64,000 bases of DNA from assembly GCA_037447655.1 (NCBI GenBank), contig JBBHKE010000589.1, forward strand, positions 374,001-438,000, given 5' to 3'. Origin of the DNA: Zygnema cylindricum. Lineage: Eukaryota > Streptophyta > Zygnematophyceae > Zygnematales > Zygnemataceae. The position numbers and the translations under genes were made by a program. A model generated the notes under the pieces. That model was not told where the DNA came from. It searched no databases and saw nothing but the letters and a program-made list of their open reading frames with translations. Every line of letters starts with the position of its first letter. Positions within the stretch are counted from its first letter, which is position 1. Positions 24,601 to 35,500 of the stretch are shown here, one piece after another.

Positions 24601-26835
24601 CTTTGAAGTATATAATATAATACAGTATTATCCACTGTATAATGTGTCTCATTCATCCATAGGGAAGAAATCACATCCTCCAATCTCCATCAGAGGTGCT
24701 GACACATGATACTGTAAAGTCAGTAGGTTTAGAGAAAACATTTAAATCAGCAATAAGAAACCATCTATAATTAGCTGTACTATGTAAGCCGGAACATTTT
24801 AGCAATAAAAAACAATTAGATACACTAGCACAGACATGAATAAAAAATAAAATCCCCTTTTTCTATGTAACTTCTTTAAACACTAGATCTTCTTAAGAAG
24901 AAAAAGATTACAATTGTTCATGTGCAGGTTTATTGAATTCTTACCATTGAAGAACCTTGGTCGCATCAACCGCCTCTCCAAGTGTAGAAAAGACAAATGC
25001 TGGTGAAAAAACAAAGAAAACCAACTGCGCCAACAAGAACCAGAAATGTCTTAATAACAAGTTGTGCTTAAATGCTGTAGACATCCACCAAAGAAAAATC
25101 GTAAATCAAAGACAAAAAGACACAAGATGGAAAGATGTTTGGTATGCTTACTGAAAGAATGACGTTAAGGATCTTAGACCATTAAACTCTTTCAGAGATA
25201 AACTGGCAACTAGGCAGATGCACTAAACTGACCAACTACTTGGTTGTATTTTTGTACCTCCCACTCTGTTGTACCCCAAAAAACCCAAAGTTCAACGTCC
25301 TTTCTCATGTTTTTGCTTTCTTTTCCCTTTGTCTTTTTCTTGGCTTCCAAAGTATGCAGTGCTTAATATGCATTCTTAAAATAGCAAGCTCCATGAAGAA
25401 GGAGAAACGTAACTTCGGTAAAATTAAAATCCAGATTTAACGACATACAACAAGAAGACTCCCAAAAATCTGCAACATATGCCTCAGTAGGCATTCAATG
25501 GCTGGGTGTATCCAATTAACAAAAGACAAACAATACTTTCATTTTGTCAAAAAATCGCAGAGAACTCCATGATTGAAAAATAAGAAATTATCTCCCATAA
25601 AACCGCAGGAAAATTTTGAAAAAGTTAGAATAAGTATGTATTAAGTATGTTTAAATAAGTTTGAATATTTTTGAGTAAGTAACTAGAATAAGTTTAATTA
25701 GAGTGTTTAAGTTATAAGTTTCAGCTGGATGAAGTTGAACATAGGAGGCAAGTCAGCTTAAATTGATGCAATTTCCCACAAAAAAACAAATGGAGGATGC
25801 TTTGCTAAATGCACAGCTCCCTTCACGCCTCCACAAACTATGAAAAAAAAAGAAAAGCCGGTCGACGCAATCGCGTCTATGATTAGGATTTTAAGTCACA
25901 TATCTCCGTATCCTATAATTTTTAAAAGGAGAAATCTGTCCAATAATAGTGTGGAGAATACCCTTATCAAAGTACCTTCCTGTGATAGAGATAGAAAGGA
26001 GGAAAGTATTCCACAAAACTAAACTCCATCACACAAATAGGCTCCTTCAAAGTGCATAAATCCACCTCTCAAGAAAACACATGTTCTGGTTTCTTCCTTT
26101 GAATAATATCGAAAAAAACTTAAGCAATAATCTTGATGAACGTCAGGGTGATTGATTACCAGCGGGGACGAAAATGTCAAAGTCTACAAGTCCTGAGCAC
26201 ATAAAAAAAATTTCAATGAATTTTATTATTATTATTATTTAAACAAGTGACTCTTTATCAATTGTGTCTCTTTATATATATTATACATATTATATTTATT
26301 ATATATTATTTTATTAAAACAAGTGCCTCTCTATCAATCTTCCAGTCAGTATTACAGTAACTGCTTTTTTTGAATGAACACAGAGTACCTTCCTACGAAT
26401 CCTGTAGTCAGAATTAAATCCTGTAGTCATATATAAATATGACTTTTTTTATTGACACAAGTCCTCTTTACCAGTTATGAAGCAAGATGTACAATAATTT
26501 TGAAGCCGGCCTTTACAATAATATTTTCTTATATATATTGACATAAATGTCGCTCAACCAATCATGAAGCAAGACTTCCAATAATTTTAACGCCAGACTT
26601 TTCCATTTTTTTTATTTTTTTATTAACACAAGTGCCTCTGTACCAATCATAAAACAAGTCTTAAAAGAAAGTCTAAAGCCAGACTAACCTTATTCAAATG
26701 ATCGCGAGCGTCGGCTGGAAAAATATTTACAGACGGTTGAGCGAGCCAGGCTCCTAAGCCGCAAAGCAGCACCACTTCCACTACCGGCTGCAACGCAAGA
26801 ATAAGAAGCTGCCACGTGTCTTGCAGCACAACCAT
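18613..26835 (-). CDS. PILS: PIN-LIKES (PILS) auxin transport facilitator
   Basis: PILS proteins (membrane transport family, PF03547) sit in the ER membrane and control intracellular auxin. Eleven exons in coding order: 26835-26689, 25024-24945, 24273-24149, 23313-23192, 22543-21926, 21843-21724, 21523-21392, 20876-20776, 20446-20394, 19427-19239 and 18737-18613. Together they give 603 residues with unbroken phase. Family landmarks in order are VNIFPADARDHLNK, LVFFVFSPAFVFSTLGEAV, WWYLPFNVLLVSTIGYIMGK, ACCVVGNIGNLSLVLV, CLKDGVAKVSFGMW, IIGVIPPVKGLFFGAEAPLK, MALIPSMMLILGGNLAKGPG, RLLLLPIIGLGVV, LLQFSCPTAINLGSVVQLHG and VGEREASVVLFWGYIF. Hydrophobic blocks at both ends flank a hydrophilic loop (about residues 175-370), much longer than in typical land-plant PILS of about 400 residues. 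Exon 6 carries an additional hydrophobic stretch (MLAVFFGTVMVHVIYIFI). Confidence 0.93.
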
Positions 26836-26859
26836 GACTGCTAATCAACTGTACTTACA

Positions 26860-27230
26860 AATTCAGCAGAGTTGAAATTCTAAGCACAGCTGAAATTAGA
26901 AATTACTACTTAAAATTTCAACTGTACTTAAGATTTCAAAGAATTTAAAAATTCAACTATACTTAGAATTTCAGCTGTACTTCAAATTTCAGCTGTACTT
27001 ACGAATTCAGCTGTACTTAGGATTTCAGCTGTATTAAAAGATTCAACTATTCTTAGAACTTCAGCAGTACATAGAGTAAGAATCTCAGCCGCACTTAGAA
27101 TTTCAGTTGTTCATAGGATTTCAGCTATACTGAAAATCTCAGCGTTCTAAACTGAAAGTTTCAACTGTACCAAAAATTTCAGCCGTACTTAAATTTCAGC
27201 TACTAAAAAAATCAACTGTACTTAGAATTT
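26860..27230 (-). repeat. Minisatellite just upstream of the PILS start
   Basis: About twenty degenerate copies of a unit near AATTTCAGCTGTACTTA (17-20 bp) begin 25 bp upstream of the PILS ATG. They would fall in its 5' UTR or core promoter. Units differ by single substitutions and small length changes. Confidence 0.85.
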
Positions 27231-27234
27231 TCGC

Positions 27235-27906
27235 GGAGTGGCTTCCACGTTTCCTCTTTTAGTGTAGAATTGTTTTTTCTTTTCGTCGCCTTTGCCTTTT
27301 TGACTTCACCTGTGTCTTTATTTTCGGCTTGATCCTTTTCCTTCACGGTTCTTTATGTCAATATACAAATTCTCTCCAGTGTTATCAAGATTATCTACAG
27401 ATAAAATGACTTGTAAACGTTGATATCATTCAAAAAGCAATATTTTTGACAGCCTTTGCAAATTGAAGTGTCGGCAAACTATATAAAATTATAAATTGAG
27501 AGAGACTATGCTCCTTCCTTCTTTCAAAAAGGCTTTTATAATTGTCGTGGCAACCTGGTAAATCAACAAAATAAGCGAAAACTGAATGTCTAATATGCAT
27601 CTCCGGCCAACTTTGGAGTCAATGATTAAAATATTTGGCAATTTTTTCAAGCCTCTTTGATCAAACATTACCAAGTTATAGTACAATAGAGCATAGTCTT
27701 AATCACACAGATCATCCTACATAAAGCATTACGGAAAGTGAAAAGAAAATATCTACTTAATCAACAATCTATAAGAGCCGTCAATTAGCTTTTAAAAATT
27801 GGAGTTAAACGATTCGGTAAATTTCCTGTCAAAAAAAGTAAAATTGCCCCTGGGTCACTTTTCCACTGTGACGACCTTATACGATTCCTAGCGTAATCCT
27901 TTCTAC
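27235..27906. other. PILS upstream region, no clear gene
   Basis: A short lysine/glutamate-rich frame on the minus strand (about 27345-27222, TVKEKDQAENKDTGEVKK) is open for about 42 codons. It has no ATG and no recognised family; it could be an exon relic or chance. The rest is AT-rich with no feature seen. Confidence 0.3.
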
Positions 27907-28499
27907 CTTCTTTACAAATTTCTACTGTATCCTGTCTTATATACAGAAAAAAAAATCCTGTTGTATCGAGTTATTCGTCCAAATTTGGACTATTGCACAC
28001 TGTTTTTTTATGTATTTATTTTATTATTTATTTCCTTATTTTGTGTATTTGCTCGACTAGTCTGAATTTCAGGCTGAAAGTCTGAACCACACGTCCTGCA
28101 AACATGAGACGTGTCCTGATGTTGCACGTGGCGATCTCCGTACTTTTTCTCACCAATAGGTTGACGCCAACTTGCTTCAAGTATTTGTGAAGTTTAACTT
28201 TCCAATGGACAGCCAAGTGTACGGTACAACAAATTAAGAAAACCGGTTCCATTGACCGTACACAAATTGCTGATGTCATCATAATGAAGAGCCGAGTGGT
28301 GGGAAGCGCTCCGTGGTTTATCTCCGAAGGTTCAGCTCCACCGGCGCGATTTTGGATCACTTTACTAACTCGGAATGTGGAGCCGTCCGATTTCTTGAAT
28401 ATATTGGACGGTGAAAATTGAATTCCATAATTGTTTGACCCAAAAAGTGACCAATAACACGGAGCCCTGAGCGGTAGAGTACAGTACAGTACTGTACAG
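27907..28499. repeat. Dispersed duplicate, copy A
   Basis: This segment matches 30331-30925 in the same orientation with roughly 95% identity by eye. It ends in a run of GTAC/CAGTAC words next to a TA-flanked MITE. Open frames shared by the two copies differ mostly at amino-acid-changing sites, so it is not a constrained gene. Confidence 0.8.
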
Positions 28500-28501
28500 T
28501 A

Positions 28502-28700
28502 CACCGCGAATCGTTATTAGCGTTATGAACTCTATATCGGCGTCCCAAAATTTTGACATTAGTACCTTAAATAGAATAAACTACACTATTTCAGTACGTG
28601 GACCATAATCTGCCACGTCTCCTGGTACTAAATTAGAATAAATGACGCTAATTTTTTCTTGACACTAATAATTTCTCAACGCTAATAACGATTCGCGGTG
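28502..28700. mobile_element. TA-flanked MITE, short 199 bp form
   Basis: Ends CACCGCGAATCGTTATTAGC and GCTAATAACGATTCGCGGTG are perfect inverses, flanked by TA (28500-28501 and 28701-28702). The centre carries the family core GTGGACCATAATCTGCCACG. Short-form relatives share this core at 33.7, 49.2, 53.1 and 61.0 kb. Confidence 0.88.
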
Positions 28701-28702
28701 TA

Positions 28703-29427
28703 GCTTCTGTCAAAGTAACTTCTGTCGTCACATAAGTTTCCGTTTCTGGTACTGATCCGAAGGTGAAATCGCTGGCTTTCCATTGGTTGGCTCAAAGACA
28801 GAATCCAGCAGTCGGAGGTATGTAATTTAGTGTGAGGTATTATGTTTAAAAAATATATATCTGCCTTTTTTTTCGTTTAATGGGATTGCCGTACCAGCTT
28901 CACACGGCGACACCGACCATACGACAGACAGCTGTACTGTACTTTACTATACTGCTAGAATAATAGACACGCAAAACGCGCTTTTCTGTGAGAAAGAAAC
29001 AGTGTCATATTTGTCTTTATTAAAATGTACACCGTTCGTCACACGTGGCACAATTGTTTATCGACATGAAACTTTCGATGTCCTAAAATCCGCAACTTAA
29101 AAAAAAGGTGTAACCAATGAGGTGACACCATGACCTAAAAAGGTACAATGGCTGGATGTTCCGTTTTCATCATTTGTAATATACAATCTACGTGGCGTCC
29201 AACTGTTCGCTTACATATATTCGTCGGCGGTACGATTATAGGCAAAGATCCGCGGTAACAAAAAGCGTACGGCATTACGGATATAGATAAAGTTGCATAT
29301 AACAAAAAATCTGCAAACACGGCACGATGAAAGCATGAAACACGGCATGGAAAACGCGATTTAGCGTATCGCACGTGGCACTATTTCGCTCCATAATCGC
29401 ACGAAAGACCTACCGTACATAAAGCTA
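28703..29427. other. Gene-free stretch between MITEs
   Basis: AT-rich sequence with scattered GTAC words. The minus-strand frame at 29135-29374 has no recognisable domain. Nothing else is supported. Confidence 0.35.
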
Positions 29428-30044
29428 CACCGCGAATCGTAATTAGAGTAATGAAAAAATTAGAGTAAAAAGGCCAAATAAAACAATTAGAGTAATTGAC
29501 GCTAATTTATGTGATAGAGTTTTTCTAACGATGAAGTTTACTCTAATTTATTTAGTTATTCTATATTGGGTTATGTCGGCGATAATTATGTGCGCGATAA
29601 TTATGAACACTAAATTACTTAATCGTACAAAATGTGTCAGTCCGGTATAGCATTGACGTCATTATGACGCTAATAACATTTGTCGCATGCAATGTCAGTT
29701 AATGTTCACACTGACGACGATGCTGTCGACGGACGAGAGTTATGCGAACGACTTTTTTAGATGTGATTGATTTTTTTGTTTAGTGCGATTTCACGTGGGA
29801 GCGCGATTCTATTATATCATTATTTGTACCTTTTTACTTATAAAAGTACATTTAAGCATCGTTAGACGTCGTCAGTATTCCACACTATTTAAAAATGACT
29901 TATATTACAATTTTTTACGCTAAAAAAACCTCACCTAAATTAGAATAATGAAAAAATTAGAATCGATTACTCTATTTGATGTGATAGAGTCGAAATTTCA
30001 AGCGACCGAATTAGAGAAATTTACTCTAATTATGATTCGCGGTG
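29428..30044. mobile_element. TA-flanked MITE, long form 617 bp
   Basis: Ends CACCGCGAATCGTAATTAGA and TCTAATTATGATTCGCGGTG are near-perfect inverses, flanked by TA (29426-29427 and 30045-30046). The interior shares little with the 519 bp form apart from the terminal zones. A further family end (ACACGGTGTAG) lies at about 30089-30099. Confidence 0.8.
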
Positions 30045-30330
30045 TAAACAATAATAATAAAAGTTAGGCAATAACAATATTAGCGATACACGGTGTAGTC
30101 CACTTAAGTGTCAGCGTACGGAACAGAAAAGCAAAGCCACGCAAACACGGCACTGCAAACACGGCACAGGACATGCGCGGAAAACACGACACTAAATTTT
30201 GAAATTTTGTGGTCTCCATTGACCCACAGAATGAGCAGCCTATGTAAAGCCTCTAGGATAATATTTGCCCCTTCTACTTTCCCGCTGAATAAGCGCCGCC
30301 CAGGCACACAAATATTTTGACCACTCTCAC

Positions 30331-30925
30331 CCTTCTTTACAAATTTCTACTGTATCCTGTCTTATATACAAAAAAATAAATCCTGTTGTATTGAGTTATT
30401 CGTCCAAATTTGGACTATTGCACACTGTTTTTTTATGTACTTATTTTATTATTTATTTATTTATTTTGTGTATTTGCTCGACTAGTCTGAATTTCAGGCT
30501 GAAAGTCTGAACCACACGTCCTGCAAACATGAGACGTGTCCTAATGTTGCACGTGGCGAACTCCGTACTTTTTTTCACCAATAGGTCGACGCCAACTGGC
30601 TTCAAGTATTTGTAAAGTTTAACTTTCCAATGGACAGCCAAGTGTACGGTACAACAAATTAAGAAAATCGGTTCCATTGACCGTACACAAATTGCTGATG
30701 TCATCATAATGAAGAGCCGAGTGGTGGGAAGCGCTCCGTGCTTCATCTCCGAGGGTTCAGCTCCACTGGCGCGATTTTGGATCACTTTACTAACTCGGAA
30801 TGTGGAGCCGTCCGATTTCTTGAATATATTGGACGGTTAAAAATTGAGTTCCATAATTGTTTGACCCAAAAAGTGACCAATGACACGGAGCCCTGAACGG
30901 TACAGTACAGTACTGTACTGTACGG
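30331..30925. repeat. Dispersed duplicate, copy B
   Basis: Second copy of the segment at 27907-28499. Similarity begins at CTTCTTTACAAATTTCTACT and ends in the GTAC-rich run. Another TA-flanked family end starts at about 30941. Confidence 0.8.
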
Positions 30926-31250
30926 TACAGAATACTGCCGATTGCTATTAGGGCTAAACGAAGAGCCAAATGTACATAACGTCATAATGGCATACCGTAA
31001 CATGTCTGCTGATGTCTCGCTCACCCCGATATTGTGTTTCTAGAGAAATCGAGGACGGTGTACCGAATACTGTATTATCAATAGGAGCCCGGTGGCCGGT
31101 GCGCCGACGACAAAATCATCTCTCCCTAGACGACAAACAAAATGACAAAAAGGCTCGGAATTTACAGATACTGTAGTTTTGCAAACTTTGATTTACGTTG
31201 ACAATAAAATTAAAAAAATACTTTAAAAATTATTCATGTTTTCAGGGCAT

Positions 31251-31324
31251 GTCCTCTTGGTGTAGTTGGTTATCACGCTAGTCTCACACACTAGAGGTCC
31301 CCAGTTCGAGCCTGGGGGAGGACA
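31251..31324 (+). tRNA. tRNA-Val (CAC)
   Basis: The acceptor stem GTCCTCT pairs with GGAGGAC, followed by discriminator A. The anticodon stem CTAGT/ACTAG closes the loop CTCACAC with anticodon CAC (valine). The T arm is CCCAG-TTCGAGC-CTGGG and the D arm includes AGTTGGTTA. The gene has no intron. A T6 run about 15 bp downstream can serve as the RNA polymerase III terminator. Confidence 0.93.
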
Positions 31325-31606
31325 AACGTGTTAATGCTTTTTTAAACGAGATAGGCCTATTTGCCGATCTTTTGACATTTTGAAGATCGGCGAAATTGGC
31401 GTACGGAAAATGTAAGCATATTTTGGAGATCTAAGGGTAAAACAATCCATTAGGCGGTCCTAGTAAATGTACGGAGAAGTCTACTGTGTGAGTCCGCTCC
31501 ATTGTGAGTCCGCTCCATTGTGAGTCCGCTCCATTGTGTCGGGCCAGTGAAAAACCTTTCGAAATTATGATTGGTTGGAGGTAGTTAGTGTTCAAATTTT
31601 GGGCAT

Positions 31607-31680
31607 GTCCTCTTGGTGTAGTTGGTTATCACGCTAGTCTCACACACTAGAGGTCTCCAGTTCGAGTCTGGGGAAGGGCA
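31607..31680 (+). tRNA. tRNA-Val (CAC), second diverging copy
   Basis: Tandem copy of the gene at 31251. The anticodon arm is identical. The T stem has become TCCAG/CTGGG (still paired through one G-T), and the 3' acceptor strand is GAAGGGC, giving one C-A mismatch and extra G-T pairs. It may be a decaying copy, but folding remains possible. A T6 run follows at the same distance. Confidence 0.8.
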
Positions 31681-31790
31681 AGGGCGTTAATGCTTTTTTA
31701 AACGAGATAGGCCTATTTGCCGATCTTTTGACATTTTGAAGATCGGCGAAATTGGCGTACGGAAAATGTAAGCATATTTTGGAGATCTAA

Positions 31791-32290
31791 GGGTAACAAT
31801 CCATTAGGCGGTCCTAGTAAATGTACGGAGAAGTCTACTGTGTGAGTCCGCTCCATTGTGAGTCCGCTCCATTGTGTCGGGCCAGTGAAAAACCTTTCGA
31901 AATTATGATTGGTGCCACGTAGTTAGTGTTCACATTTTGAAAATCTAAAAATATTCTTCAAACGGAAAATCTGAACGATAATATCTCTACCAGCGGGTGG
32001 TTAATGATTCGTACGAAAAGTTTGCGGCCAGATTTTAATTTTGAAAAGGGAAATCAAAATTTCGAAACGGAATGGCAAAAAGACGCCGCAAACTTTGAAG
32101 GTCGGTGGATGTCTGACGGAGCGTGCGATGATACTTTCGGTTGACTTGTATCCAGCGTGGCAGGCGGCACATGGCCCTGTACGAGGTGTAGGCCTGTGAT
32201 CGCTTGTTCAAAGTGTAGATATTTTTTTGCCTTTTCACGTGTACCAATGGTACACGACCAGTGGGAAGCAACTATTGAGTTCAAAATTTT
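31791..32290. mobile_element. PIF/Harbinger-like MITE, truncated, inverted relative to 6307
   Basis: Starts after TAA with GGGTAACAATCCATTAGGCG. Reverse-complement similarity to 6540-6999 runs through AAACTTTGAAGGTCGG and CACGTGTACCAATGGTACAC. The other end is missing near 32290. Confidence 0.7.
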
Positions 32291-32573
32291 ACGGAATTGG
32301 CTGTCCTTATCCACAAACTATTTAATTAGTTTCAAGAGGCTCGAAATCTTTGTTTCTTCCAAAAATTGTTTCCCTCCTTGTCAATCTGATGGATTGATAT
32401 AGTGAACTTCTCTGCTCCAAGACCTTGTAATGTGTTAATAGGTCAATCACCAATAGCATTTACCATTTTCCGCCGGTCCTTATCCGGTTCATTGTTAAAT
32501 TTTTACTTTCCTGTCCTTCTGTTTTCTCTATTGGCTTACACTTTCAACCAGCCTCTTTAGTTGAGAGTTCTCG

Positions 32574-35500
32574 ATGGAAGTCTTGCCAATCTCATCTGCT
32601 GGTATATTCTGTGGAGAAATTTTAACTTCTCCTTCATATTCCTTGAACAAGCGGAAAGTACCAGTTTCTCTCGGTTTATGTGAGACGTCAAATTCGAGGT
32701 CAGAAATAGTGAGTCATTGTTGGAGCACGTCGAATTCATCATTTTTGCGGAATGGTATTTCTGTCAAGCAAGAGGTATTGTCTATTTCCTTGACTCTGGA
32801 TTTGATGTTATTAGTATTTGGAAACTGTGGTACACAAGTCCATCTTATGGCATTAACAATCGGAAACTCTGCTAAGTTGTTCTGTCCAGGAATTTGTTTT
32901 GCAGAATTTTCTTTTCCAAAATTTTGTTTGGACTGATGCCAGAGGTCGTTTTACCGAAATTATTGCTCCCGCATGGGAGAGAGTGACAGAGGGGGAGGGA
33001 GAGGGAGAGGGAGAGGGAGAGGGAGAGGGAGAGGGCGAGGGAGAAGGAGAGGGAAAGGAGAGAGAAAGGGGAGGGAGAGGGAGCGGGAGCGGGAGAGGAA
33101 GAGGAAGAGGGAGAGGGAGAGAGGGAGAGGGATTTTGAAAGAGAGATGACAACAACACAAACGGCAGATGGCATGTGGCCTGTAATTCTGACGGAGTTTG
33201 TTGATGTTATGGGCAGCAAAAGACATTTAGGAGGCATAATTGCATGTATACTCTGTTTCACTTACTCCAATGTGGAAGCAGTTTATCATATTTTTGTCAA
33301 CTTTTTGCATGTATCTTCGTATCATGGTTGAGGTTCCGTTTTGTTGTTACATTTTAGTTATTACCTGTCAACGCTTTCATTTGTATGAATTGCTGTATAT
33401 TCTACTCCGGAACAGTTGTGATGGAGCAATGTTGGTAAGAGAAGGCGTGTTTTAATGTAGGTAAGGAAAGATGTTTTTCTTCTTTAGAAAGTTATTTTCA
33501 CTCGTGCATTATTACGGAGTGTTGCCTCTTTTTTTTGTCATTGGATTCACACAACACACTACTGGAAAATTGCTTTGAAATACGCCACATATGTTTGGGA
33601 TAGGTGAGGGAATCATCAAAGTATTGCAAGTGCTGCTGGTCATTCCGGCCAAGCATCGTAAACTGCTACACCGCCCATTGCTATTAGAGTTGTCACTAAC
33701 TCGATCGCGATTTTTAAATCATAAAATAGTGTTAATAACCATATTTAAGGGAGTGAACTACAATCCGCCACGTCTCTCTATCCTAAATTAGTATTTTGCA
33801 TTCTAATTTTGAATTTATACAAAGATTTTTTTTTATAGCAATGGGCGGTATTGTTTGACGTAGATGGAAGGTGAATAGACTTTCACTATCCAAGTGATTG
33901 GATAAAACTACTGGTTAAACGATTTATATTCCTAAAGGTTTCCTCCCCTATACCGTCCAGTGCTATTAGAGTTAGTGATAATATACGCGTTAACACCTTA
34001 TTAAAATTAACTACACTAAATGATGGTTTGCCATGTAGCTTGTTATGGACCACCTAACTAAATACATAAATTTATGATCTTGGACTAAATAACTGCTTAC
34101 TCAAATTTGAGTGATTAACTTTAATATTGATGGGCAGTGTACCATTTTAGGGCCCGGGTGTGTTTATGGTGTTGTTTTGTGCTTATCATGAATGAAAAAC
34201 ATAGAAGAGAAGGTATCTGTTTTGTTTTCAATCATGCCATACATTTTGTTGTCGGTCTTCTTATCTGTCTTATTTGGAAGAATGGTTTCCACTTACAGGT
34301 CAGTAGAGTTAGGAGCAAAAAAGGCTTTCAACTCTCGGTGCGTTCTGGACCCCCAACTGCGGATGGTGTGGCTACTGCTGATACTATATCTGCTCCTCCT
34401 CCTCCCCCATCAGCTCCTATTAAGCAGGTAGTTTTCCTTATGTTACCTTCTCCATCTTAAATCTGGAAGAAACCACTCTCGTGTTCTTTGGGTTTGTTAA
34501 CAAGTTAAGCAATGTACAAAATTACTAAAGTAAATTCTGGAAATAGTTATTTGGCGTTTTTGCTAGTTTCAGCCACAATTATAATGACTCGGAAGGTCAA
34601 CGGAAAGAACTTTGCTTCTCTATGTGAGGATCTTTTTCTGTTGTAAGATGGTTTGTAAACAGTTTGAGAGAAACCGATACGGGTACATGAGGGCACCTCA
34701 TTATGTACATTCAGAAGCTAACACTCACCACAAACTGTTCTTTTTTTCTGCTGAGCTGATCTTTGTTCGTTATGTTCTGAGGTCAGGTGTCAGATGTCCG
34801 ACTTGTTAAAATCTCTAAGGACATAGCGGCTATTCGTGGACGGTCCAACGAACGCTTAAAATTTGAGGTTTGTTTCCTTTTTTTTTTCCATATGACTACT
34901 CTGACACTGAAAATCCTAATTAAGGTGCGTTCAGGCGTGCTACTTTGAAATCATGTGAGCGGTGGCTAGGATTGTGAATCTTTATCGCAGTAAAGGACAC
35001 GATTAAGGCAAATTGTTGAGCAGGTTGAAATAAAAGGGAATTACTTTCAAATATTGACTCTATGTAGGCTTGAATTGTTGATCTGTTATGGTACAACATT
35101 CTCCTTTGGACAGGCAAGTAGGAATTTTTTGTAAAACTGTACCTGCTTTCAATTTGAAGTCGACATTCACTTTCAGGACTGATCCGTCCATTGCTGATTA
35201 ATCCTCAGTCCATCCTCTAACTGAGGATCTTCTCTAAAGAAGTACCCCCTGTTTCATTCGCAGGTAGAATATGGTCTTAAACAGGGAACCTCGGAGAACT
35301 CGTACCTTATTACTGGTCCCGAAGGAACGGCTCTCATTGATGTTCCAGACCAGGCTTTCAAGGAAGCCTTTGTGGAAGTTCTTCAGAAGGATATTGGGGT
35401 GAAAAACATCAAATATTTGGTGATTGGCCACATTAGTCCTAAGAGAATGGATAGCCTGCAAATGTTGGGGATGGCCAGGGGTGCTGATGGTGAGTTGTAA

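Larger units (their letters stand above)
31245..31956 (+). repeat. Tandem duplication of 356 bp carrying tRNA-Val and a MITE end
   Basis: Units 31245-31600 and 31601-31956 each contain the tRNA gene, a GCCGATCTTTTGACATTTTG stretch that forms a hairpin with GAAGATCGGC, and the same end of a PIF-like MITE. A 16 bp subrepeat, GTGAGTCCGCTCCATT, occurs three times in the first unit and twice in the second. Because both units contain the MITE end, the duplication happened after the MITE inserted. Confidence 0.88.

Noticed and set aside
28028-28504. 158-codon minus-strand frame, partly repeated at 30453-30785
   Set aside because: The two copies differ mostly at amino-acid-changing positions, there is no recognisable domain, and the frame lies inside a dispersed repeat.
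32560-32960. A charged minus-strand frame opposite FLVA exon 1
   Set aside because: It contains an in-frame TGA, lacks a start and matches nothing I recognise; the plus strand has an ATG-initiated frame that splices in phase to FLVA exon 2.
32853-33261. Pro/Ser- and Glu/Gly-rich frames on both strands
   Set aside because: They arise from the GA hexamer microsatellite inside FLVA intron 1.
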